Positions 55,399 through 64,000 of a stretch of DNA of 64,000 bases are shown here, piece after piece. A program made the translations under genes and the position numbers. Under the pieces are notes generated by a model. It was not told where the DNA came from. It did no database searches and saw nothing but the letters and a program-made list of their open reading frames with translations. This DNA is from Neonectria sp. B-13. Its lineage: Eukaryota; Ascomycota; Sordariomycetes; Hypocreales; Nectriaceae. The stretch lies in assembly GCA_002682825.1 (NCBI GenBank), contig NOKP01000001.1, positions 3,289,296 through 3,353,295 on the forward strand, in the 5' to 3' direction. How positions within the stretch are numbered: the stretch's first letter is position 1; the number at the start of each line of letters is the position of its first letter.

Positions 55399-58300
55399 CT
55401 AGGGTCCAAGGAGGGAGTCGACTCTTCGTACCTCGTCCAGACTGGCACTGCCGCCCTTCGTCGATTCGCCCGGTGGTGATTTGCCTAGGCCTTCTGGCTG
55501 CACTTGTTTTGGTCCATCTTGTTCCTCCGCTTGCGTCTTCGGAGCCAAGCCAGGATTAGACGCCGCGAGGGGTCCAGGTTGCGTGGGGCTCGTGCCTGAT
55601 GGGGTATCTGTCGGAACAGCTCGAAGCGAGTTCGTTTCGCTGGCAAGAGCGCTGTTCTTTAACAATGCTGTCCCGCCAAGCTGGAAAGGTAGAGCCGCCT
55701 TCTTGGAACCAGAGCTACTACGCCGACTCTCCAGGCTCTTCGAAAGGGTCTTGTTGATTCCTTCGATGCTGGTGACGCTATCCCGGTTCTTTCCCTTGCC
55801 AGTTGTGGTATGGGTATGGATGTTCGCAGTTGCTTCCACGGTGTTAGCCGCTACTGTTGATTTTCCCATGCCCGGTGTTGAAGGAGCACCTGGTTTATCC
55901 TCAAAGGCGTCAATAAGATACCATCGAAGTCCATCAGAAAGCTGGAACGGGTTGTCGTTTTCTGAGTCATTCATTGAGTCCGTCTCGTTGCTTGGCTGTA
56001 GGCTCTTGGAGAGGTCGACGACGCGTTCCTGAATGCGAGAGATTCGTGCCACGAGCCATTCTCGGTGGTGCAAGCGATGAGCGTCCTGTTCACGAAGGAA
56101 ATAATGGGGGAATCCGACATTGAAGGCTGCCCAGGCTCCGGCCTGCTGGTTGCGAGTGGGCAAGAAGAGTGCAAGATCGCCTTCCTTAAAGTGCTTGAAT
56201 GCAATCTTCTCGTGCGAGTCCTTCTGCAATGCGTGTGCCCTTTCCCGGTATGTACGTGCCTCTCGTTGCCACTTTCGAGCCATGTGCTCCACTTCCTTGA
56301 TTCTGCGGTAAATGGTATCAGAGAAGAGATCCATATCGAAGTTGCCGAGGGTATTCATGAAGGCCTCGTATTTCTCGCCCTCGGCTTTCATGTCGGAACT
56401 GTTCAACCAGTAAAGTGGCTCGAGGTCTGTGCTATTATTGTCAACCAGGACACGACTCAACGTTCCAGACCGACGAATAGAAGCCGCAGGGTCGGATGAG
56501 TCGTTGAGAATCAGAGACGCTCTTTCGGCACGAGGAATCTTGTTGATCGTCATCTCTCCATCACTTCGAGTGACGGCAAATCCAACTCGTTCTAGAAGGC
56601 GGCACATTCGATCGTTCTGAGTGTACACTCGTTCCGTTAGATCCTTGGTTCTTCCATCTCGAGACTCGTACTGGCTCGTCAGCCCGGTCAACTTGTTCTG
56701 GGCGGCTTCGACCTTCTCCCGGAATAAGTGAAGCTCCTCCTCCAGGCTGCCAACCTGGGATTGCCGAGATGCTACTACTTCTGTGAGTTTCATCACCTTT
56801 TTCTCTTCCTCTTCGAGCCTCTTCTGCAAGGCTCCAGGGCCAGTCTCGCCGTCAGTAAGCTTGGCTCGGAGCTCGGTAAGCTGCTCTCGGCCGTCCGCCA
56901 ACTCTCCCTCGAGGGCTGCTACCTTCGCCTTCTCTTCCAGTAGATTCTCTCGAAGGTGCATTGAGGACATTTCCTCTTCCGAAAGCTTCGATGCTATCTC
57001 AGATATGTCTGCCCGGAGTTCCTTTACGGAGTTGTTGGCCTGCTCCAGGTCTGATTTTAGCAAAGCAGCATCACTTTCCGTATTCTGCAACTTCGTAACG
57101 AGATCCGTAGCGCGGGAAAGTATGGCTTCCTCGATGTCTACCAAATCATCTGGCATCGACTGACCGGGCAGGGTTTGGAGATGGAGCTTCCTCAATGTCT
57201 GCAATTGAGTCTCTGCGGTTTCTTCGACAGCATTCAATTTCTTTGTTACAGTGCGGGTTTCCTCTTGGGCATCCTGCAGCTGTCGCTCCAGAGTCTCTTG
57301 CTGTTCTCGCTGAATTCGAGTCTCCTTTCTGAGAAATTCGACCTGACCTTGGGCTTTTAGAACATCATCCTGCCGGTTTTTGTTGAGCTCATTAAGCTCA
57401 GTCTCCAGAGACTCAACCCTCTCGGCGTATGTGGCTTTCTCATGTTGTCTTGACTCATCGAAATGCTCAAGGTCGTCTTCAGTGTCCTCTAGACGAGCTT
57501 TGAGTGTCTTGATCTCCTTTTCGAGAGCCTTCCTCTCCTCAACAAATTCACGCTCCAGGGCTTCCATATTTCCAAGGAGATCTTTCTTTGTAGAGTTTGC
57601 CTCGTCGATTTGGCCCTTCATATCATCATGCTGGGTTACTTGGGAGTTGAGCTCTTGTTGGAGACGGGCGGATCGCTGCTTTTCCTGTCGCAACTCATTC
57701 TCCATTTGAGTGATGCGGCGAAGTAAGTGATCGCCATTGTCCGAAGACCGTCGGCGGTCGTCAAATCGGCTTGACTTGATAGACGAGATGGAGTTTTGCC
57801 TTTCTCTTGGCTGTGGACTTTGAGGTTGGAAGAGGTTCCCAGACCGGGCCACCTGGCTCTGTCGATGAAGTAAATCCTCCAGGCGACGGACTCTGCTTTC
57901 GGCCGTCTTGAGTTTGTTCTCAAGCTTGCCCTTATCATCTTGTAGTGATCGGAGTAGGTCATCGTCTCCACGAATCAACAGCCCGCTCCTTCCCAGTGCT
58001 GCCTCGTGAACGCTGCCATTCTTAAACGCCTTCAGACGTTTGGATTGTTGCTTTGTCGGAACGATAAGCTCTTGGACGAGCTTGAGAATGTCGTCAAGAA
58101 TCTCCTGGTCGATACCCTGGTCCTGAAGGGTTTGGGTAAACCCATCCAGCTCCTCCTTTGTGACCGATGGCCACGGACTGTCCTCCCCAAGCAAGTTGAC
58201 TTCCAAGCCAACCACGTTAGTGTCGAGCCCTGGGCCGTACATGCTGCCGACCATTTTCTGCCATTTCCGGCGACGCTTGGCCTCCTCGTCTTGAAAGAGG

Positions 58301-59697
58301 GCCATCTCGTTTGCGAGAGTGGAAGAATCAGTCCTCACCTTCTCAACCCATTCCCGACGTCGGATAGCCTCCACAACGAACGAAGCATACATGTAAGGGA
58401 CCTGGTGAATGAGACGAAGGTAATCGAAGGTGCTCATATCTTCCTCCGATTGGTTGAGAACATTGATTTGGCCCTTGACACTGCTGTGCAAGGACGTGAT
58501 GTCCGTAATGGCGCGCATGAACTTGGCGGATTCCGAGGCGATGGAGTTGCGCGCTTCCGTCGCATAACGTAACATCTCGTCCATCTCCTGAGCGCGTTTC
58601 TTGATACTGGTCACCATGTGCTCAGTATGAACCGAGGCCGTCTTCGAAGCCAGAGCCAGGTCGCGCTGAGAATTACCGTATCCCAGAGCGGTGCGGTAAT
58701 CAGAGTCGATTTGCTTGACCACGGCCTCGATGTCTTCAAGAAGTTGGCCCGAGTCCATACTGTGCCCCAAGGCGGAACGGCTCATCAACTTATCAAAATC
58801 TCCAATCAGCCCTTCTAAGCCTTGGTACATGCGCGTCGCCGTGTTGTCGAGGTCGTTGGCCTTATCACTGAATCTCCTGTGCGCCGTAGGCGCAAGCTTG
58901 CCTGCTTTCTTTGCCGTGTCAAACTCAATAAGATCCTCCAGAGTGGGCTTGGTTTTAGTGGATTCCCTTCGGGTCATGAACCTGACCATGGAAGCTGAGA
59001 TGGGCGTGTTCGTGGCCAACAGAAGATAATGTTCCCATTTCTTTACTAGCTGGTCATGCTCCGCTAGAGCCGGTGTGACCCATTTCTTCAGCTCGGTGTA
59101 TTTGGGCTCGATCTGCTTGATGCTGATTTCGAGGTTGATAACCGCGGCATCCAAGCATTTTACGATCACGTCGATTTCGTCGTACCGGGCTAGGGTGGCT
59201 GTATTCATGTTGGTGCAGTCCTCGAGGAGACGCATTGCCCAGTTCCGACGGTCTTTGTACAGGTTTTGCCATGATGCAATGGCCTTCACGTCCTCTATCG
59301 AGTTCGGCGCATTCGTTACGGTGTATTTCTTGGGCAGCGGGGCGTCGGAGATAAGGGTTGAGGCGCTCTTGGACAAGGCTGGCTGGCTGATTCGGATGTC
59401 GTAGACGAAGATTTCTTTCTGCGGGATGTCAGCAATGCTGCGGATCTGGCAGCGCGATAACGGACCTCAGCATGTAGACTAGCGAACTTGACGCTGCGGC
59501 CTTGAGGAGTCAAGGCGACGATGTGCTGCGGTGGGATGGAGGTGCTGCGGGAAACCCAGGCCTTCAAATCATCGAGACTGCAGAGAGTGTTAGCCGTCAA
59601 CGCCTCGCGCTTCCAAACATCGGACCTACATGGAAAACTGTGCGGTATCGACGTGCAGTCGCTGGCCCGTGTGGGCTATCAACACCTGAGTAGCCAT
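55399..59697 (-). CDS. ATG11: Autophagy scaffold Atg11
   Basis: Three exons (59697-59630, 59577-59466, 59418-55399) encode 1399 residues. Atg11 is the scaffold of selective autophagy that links cargo receptors to Atg1, Atg17 and Atg9 at the assembly site. The N-terminus MATQVLIAHTGQRLHVDTAQ followed by LDDLKAWVSRSTSIPPQHIV is the ubiquitin-like start of the family. A helical region (about 60-500) precedes long coiled coils (about 520-1000, rich in E, K, L, Q). The Atg11 C-terminal domain at about 1100-1225 contains LFLPTRNQQAGAWAAFNVGF, PHYFL and LSDGLRWYLIDAF. A disordered S/P-rich tail ends VDSLLGP. The introns (52 and 47 nt) use GTAGGT and GTCCGT donors and restore QFS-ILDDLK and HAE-KEIFVYD. 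It is head to head with the kinetochore gene. Confidence 0.93.
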
Positions 59698-60149
59698 CCC
59701 GAGACATCTCCCATGAACGACTATGCGGCGCTGTGCGACCGACTCGGAGGACAATGGGGAGTAGGCGGTTAAATGGAAGGGGATGGCAGCCTGGCCGACA
59801 GGGTTTGTGTTGATAGTAATGAAGAAGACGGGCTATCGCTGAGGATCTGGTCGCGGTCACGAGAGCCTTACCCCGATGGCCGACCCGGTGGTGATGGCCA
59901 TGGGAGCGGGTGCTAGCGTGACCGTTGCCTTGTGACTGGTTGCCTGCGCTCATTGGCCGGAGACGCCACAGTCCCGCCGTAAGAGCTCAGCCACACTGTA
60001 CACCCGCTTTCATCTATGATTAGGATGCACAGTCGCGTCAAGAAGCTTCACTGACGCGACGGTGCGCGAGGCTATCTAGGGCATCGGTACAACCCGAAAA
60101 GAACCCGACCAAGGTGAGAAGAAGCAACCCCAACCAGGAAATTTTCAAA
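59698..60149. promoter_or_regulatory. Shared upstream region of ATG11 and the CENP-H-like gene
   Basis: This 452-bp region lies between divergent start codons. I see no obvious TATA box or repeat in it. Confidence 0.45.
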
Positions 60150-60947
60150 ATGGAAGAATCGGTGGACCAGCCCATGGCCAACAGTCTCGATCATGAGTCC
60201 CATCTGCCTCTCTCGGGAGATGAGGAGAAGGCCCTCGCGCTGTATGACCGACTTCAGGAACTCCGATTGGAAATTGCCATCATCAATGGGCAGCGTTCAC
60301 ATCAAGCAGGTTCGTTACTCTTAGAGGATATCTACATCATCGCTTACGGTTGTTCAGATGAGCCCCCGACCTTTACGCAAGAGGAGACGCGAAAGGCGCA
60401 GGCGGACCTTCTTGAGTCGCGGGCCAAATATGTCCTCCGAAACGACGTGATTGAGGCAGTCATGATGGCGAACCCGATTCTGAAGGCAGTCCACAACGGC
60501 ACGGATGCTTCGTCGGTAGACCGGTATGCCACCTACACCTCACGAGAGGATCTGATTAACAATTCCAAAAGTGATCTCCTTCCCTATGTGGAGCGAAGAG
60601 ACGACGCTGCCATCTCGGTAGCAAAGCAAGCTGCAGCATCTGAAAAGCAATGGACTGAGTTGACTGCGGTCCAAAGCGAGACGCTGCGCGTCTCTCGCCA
60701 GAACGTGGAATCAACAGCCGAGCTTCTGAAGCTCGCGGAGGAGGTAAAGAAAAAGAAATCGGGTCCAAACGACAACCCAGAAGTGAGACAGGAACAGGAA
60801 ACCTTGGAGGCCAAGGTGAAGGAAAGTAGACAACGATGGAGAGTCATGAAAGGAGTGGCCAGTGGTGTAGTGGTTGGCAGCGGGGTCGACTGGGCACAAG
60901 ATGATGAGCTGCGGGAGACGATCCTCGATCCCGAGACTGAAGAATGA
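60150..60947 (+). CDS. Probable kinetochore subunit CENP-H (Fta3 family)
   Basis: Two exons (60150-60309 and 60358-60947) encode 249 residues, starting at the ATG in context CAAAATGG. The protein is almost entirely helical: LYDRLQELRLEIAIINGQRS, then VIEAVMMANPILKAVHNGT, then a coiled coil from VERRDDAAISVAKQ to about 210. It ends RWRVMKGVASGVVVGSGVDW followed by an acidic tail. The final WRVMK...GSGVDW block is what I associate with fungal CENP-H, part of the inner kinetochore CCAN. A 48-nt segment (60310-60357, GTTCGT donor, TTCAG acceptor) is read as an intron because it interrupts the helix with unrelated residues; its length is a multiple of three, so it could be retained. The family name rests on memory of the C-terminal motif. 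Confidence 0.68.
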   Translation: MEESVDQPMANSLDHESHLPLSGDEEKALALYDRLQELRLEIAIINGQRSHQAGSLLLEDIYIIAYGCSDEPPTFTQEETRKAQADLLESRAKYVLRNDVIEAVMMANPILKAVHNGTDASSVDRYATYTSREDLINNSKSDLLPYVERRDDAAISVAKQAAASEKQWTELTAVQSETLRVSRQNVESTAELLKLAEEVKKKKSGPNDNPEVRQEQETLEAKVKESRQRWRVMKGVASGVVVGSGVDWAQDDELRETILDPETEE

Positions 60948-63900
60948 TCACAGAATGAGGAAGCATTCAACGTGTTGAAAAGCCGTACCACATGTTCTAG
61001 AACCTACAAGACGATACGACGTATTTGCAGACTGCATATCTGCATCTGCCGATATGAGGGCGCCCGCTAGGATGTCCGTCTGTCCGTCGGCATATGAGAA
61101 ATGCAATCTTATCAGTCGTCAGCCAAGGCGATGGAAGTTTCCCACCAAGTCAATGGTTTGCGACTAGCAATGCGCAGTTACAGCATCCATGGGCGTCCCT
61201 GGCGGCGTGGAACCGCTCGTCATGCACTGAATGCACTGAATGCATGTGTCAGGTCGAATCGCGGACCAACGTCTTGCGTCTCTCACGAGTTTGCCAGTCC
61301 CAGGGTGCGATTTGCATGCCCCCAGCCACCGCACGCACTCCCGATAGGGCTTAGCAGCGGTAGGGAGCTATGACCATGGCGCCACGAACGCACGTGATAT
61401 GGCTTCGTAGCTCTCAAGAGTCCTTGTCAAATGGAAGCAAAAGAGGCCCGGAACGTGGAGAAGATAGAGTGAGTGGACGACGAAGAGCACGCGCGCAAAC
61501 CGAGAAGACAACACATAACACATGACAGAGGCGAGCGAGCGGGCGGGCGGGCGGACGGGCAACTGATCGCTTCGGTATTTCGTCACTGTGAGATTGCGCC
61601 CCGACCAGGACGACCAGATCGGCATTCCGCAATGAGATTTATTAGCTGGCTTGGGTTGGGCAGCCATCGACGCTGTGCCGAACCTTGCGTGCTTTTGCTT
61701 CTCAGTCAAGCAAGGGGAATTTGCAAGCTGGGACCACCCTGAAACAAGCAAAAAAAAAAAGGGAAGAGAAAAAGGAACCAGGGGCAGGGAAGCACCAGCA
61801 AGGTAGGCAATCACTCACCAAGGCAGGAAAGGCAAGACGACAAGAAGAGGGAGTCGGGCGGGACAGTCGGTGTTTTGCGTGGGCGGGGGACGCAGAGCTA
61901 CCCCTTCTGAGTCTGCGCGCGGCCAGGTACAGCACAGTATCAGCAGCCAGGACCGCTACATGACCACCCAATTCTTGGTGTGTCGCGTACCCGCTGGAAG
62001 TCTCTGCTGGTACCTCGCTGCTGGGCCACTTACGCCCTTGTCTCTTGTCTCTGGCCTTGTTTTGGTCCCGCGCGAGCAAATGGCGCGCACAACCCAGACA
62101 CGCCGCGCCCAGCCAGCCAGCCAGCCAATTTGCGTGTCTGCACCTTGGAGGCCAGGAGCCTAGGAGGAAGGAGGCCACCCGACCCGTGGCTGACGGCCCA
62201 TTCATTACCTTGGGTCGCTCATGCCCCACGGCGGCGCTGCGGCGCACGACGGTCGGTACTTGCTGCGCCAGCGCCTGGTGTATGCGGCATGAGGTATCCC
62301 GCGTCGGGTCGCCGTTCTTTCCTTCTGCCTTTCACACCACCCGCTTCCATTGTGCTCGGCGGGTTGCCACAGTAAAGGGGCATAAAGTGACTGGCTGCAT
62401 GGAAACACATCCCATGTATGGCCGATGAAACCCAGGTACTTCGTAGTGTCGTCCCATTTCCCCCCTCTTGCTGTTATGAAAGGGGTTTCTTCGAGAGCCC
62501 CGGCTGAAGTACGGTGATACGTGTGTCCGACAGTCGAACAGTCCGACAGTCCAGCAGCCCAACAATAGGAAGACAAGGCCAGCCGGCCAGATACGGAAGC
62601 TGAGATCGCATTGCGCATTCACACTAGTCCACTGCTAGAGGTAGGTACAGTACTCTAGTGCAGCAGCAGAGAGCGGCATGGAGAACTTAATGGAGGTTGC
62701 GGATGACACCCGAGCGAGGCTGGGCATAGAACAAGATGGGGGCGTGGGCAGAAAGACAAAGAAGGTGGTGAGTGAGAAGAGCAGGGCGGGTTGTCGGCGG
62801 AAAGGCAAAGAAAGCTCGCAGGGAGCCAGAGTGGGAGTGATCTGTACTTCGTACGAAGTCGGATAGGCGTCGCAAGTGCAGTGGCAAGTGGCCGTGGAAG
62901 TGTGGCAGTGGCAGCAATGGAAACGACCAGTCCTCGACTCGCCTTGTTCTCCTCCGAAGGCTCCTATTTCAGGCAAAGCTGGCGGGGAAGAGAGTCGGGG
63001 TGTAGTATGAGACTTAGGTTCGCAGGGAGGTCAAAAAGGTACTCGAGCCCATGTACCAGTACATGAAAATTTCGTATGACAGTACATCCTCGTCATGCAT
63101 GTTCAAAGTACCCCGCCAGCCCATTGCCTCTGCTCCAGTTATCAGGCTCCAGGGCACTTTGAACAAGACGCCGGGCCCCAATTGCTGCGGTCTAGAACAT
63201 AATGCCGCTCAGTCGCAATGGTGAACCCCAGCGTTTGAGCGTGTTTGGTCGCGTGCAAGTACCTACTGTTAGGCTGGCTCATCAGTTGCGTAAGAGGGGG
63301 AGGCTGGCTGGACAGGAACTCGAACGTCACTGGAGACAAGAGGAGAGAGGATGGATGGCCTGTCGACCAGGGAATGCAAAGGTTGTGCCCACTGGATCCA
63401 TACTCCATAGCGCCTCCTCTCTTTCGTACTCCGTGCCGACCTCACTACTACGTACGTACTTTGTGCGAGTGACTCGGGTGTCTCGCGGTAGTGCCAGAGC
63501 GGACGGTAGCTTCGGAGGCGGAGGGGGTGTGAGTGAAGGTATGCAATGTGGAAAGGCAGGTCAAACACAGCCCGATATTGTGTCTTTGCCATGGAACACA
63601 ACACAGGACGGAGAGAGACAACTCGGACAGCGTACGAAAGTCGTTCTGGCCATCTCGCTGTGCATCTGGCTGGAAAATCAAAGAGAGAAACAGAAGTCAC
63701 AAACCCGAGCCGGGCGGTGGCAGTTGGTTGCTAGGTTGCGCGGTGGTGAGGGCGAGAGGTCAGAACCGCGTTCGGATACTTTCCCGGTATCAGCATGCTC
63801 CGAGGTTAGGGTGCTACCATGATGCATCCGTGGTGGTGAGGTGAGGTTGGATCCGCTGTGCCCAGCGCTAAACTTTGAATCACCAACAAAACGCAAAGAG

Positions 63901-64000
63901 GCCATCAGAGCCGGGTCCGCCGACTCTCAGCCAGCCAGCCAGCCTTCGATGACGGTATCACACTACCAAGCACCGCTTCCACTTCCACCTCCGACGGCCG
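60948..64000. other. 3-kb right end without a recognisable gene
   Basis: The stretch is GC-rich with simple repeats: GGGC units near 61540-61555, AGCC/CCAG units near 62100-62115 and 63930-63950, and a poly-A run at 61751-61760. It also has GTAC-rich palindromes, including the perfect 14-mer ACTTCGTACGAAGT at 62846-62859, and a cluster at 63032-63074 and 63427-63460. Open frames up to 206 codons are present, but none shows a known motif. It may be a long promoter and leader for a gene beyond the right edge. Confidence 0.45.
62846..62859. repeat. Perfect 14-bp palindrome ACTTCGTACGAAGT
   Basis: This is the longest of the GTAC-centred palindromes in the window. Half-sites TACTTCGTA or TACGAAGT recur at 43021-43028, 43433-43440 and 62444-62452. 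Confidence 0.85.

Noticed and set aside
63202..63822. 206-codon plus-strand frame near the right edge
   Set aside because: It has arginine- and glycine-rich composition typical of GC-rich noncoding DNA and no recognisable motif.
1..64000. CRISPR arrays, insertion sequences, operons, riboswitches
   Set aside because: The window is eukaryotic; no regularly spaced repeats or intact transposase or reverse transcriptase frames were seen.

Overview
The window reads as nuclear DNA of a filamentous ascomycete (Pezizomycotina). The class Sordariomycetes, perhaps order Hypocreales, is an inference from overall gene style and not proven here. Reasons: monocistronic genes on both strands; short GT-AG introns (48-160 nt) with CTAAC/CTGAC-like branch sites; a nuclear complex I 49-kDa subunit; fungal Atg11, Src1/Heh1, Zn2Cys6 and F-box proteins; GC-rich coding DNA; and long GC-rich intergenic gaps with short palindromes. 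Exon boundaries were worked out by hand from splice motifs and reading frame, and every gene model called complete sums to a whole number of codons.

Layout. 1-158: the 5' end of a minus-strand gene that runs off the left edge. 1329-1581: a candidate 60-residue spliced gene. 1890-8249: nucleoporin Nup159 (minus) head to head with proteasome beta-2 (plus). 8919-11230: a SEL1-repeat Nif1/Dsf2-type protein. 11231-15637: a 4.4-kb gap with no convincing gene. 15638-19103: ERV46 (minus) head to head with a CstF-64/Rna15-type RRM protein (plus). 20274-25810: a CorA Mg2+ transporter, tRNA-Ser(AGA) and NOC4. 26230-34000: ATP4, SRC1/HEH1, COQ6 and NUO49, which puts three nuclear genes for respiratory functions within 8 kb. 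34787-40273: a two-helix small membrane protein, a GNAT acetyltransferase and a Zn2Cys6 regulator followed upstream by a 4-kb gene-free stretch. 44238-45656: a GT31-like Golgi glycosyltransferase.

46-55 kb is the most accessory-looking part. It has a decayed NACHT-ankyrin (NLR-like) gene, a Ubp16-type deubiquitinase, a divergent pair of fast-evolving F-box-like genes and a 22-bp hairpin. 55399-60947: ATG11 head to head with a probable CENP-H kinetochore subunit. 60948-64000: no gene recognised.

Most genes are independent housekeeping functions: nuclear pore, proteasome, ER-Golgi traffic, mRNA 3'-end formation, ribosome biogenesis, respiration, autophagy and kinetochore. Seven adjacent pairs are head to head and share promoter regions of about 0.4-1 kb. 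No novel multi-gene system is evident. The strongest unexplained items are the NLR relic, the 22-bp and 15-bp inverted repeats, helically phased 10-bp repeats upstream of COQ6, a recurring family of TAC/GTA palindromes in the gaps, and two short introns whose length is a multiple of three.
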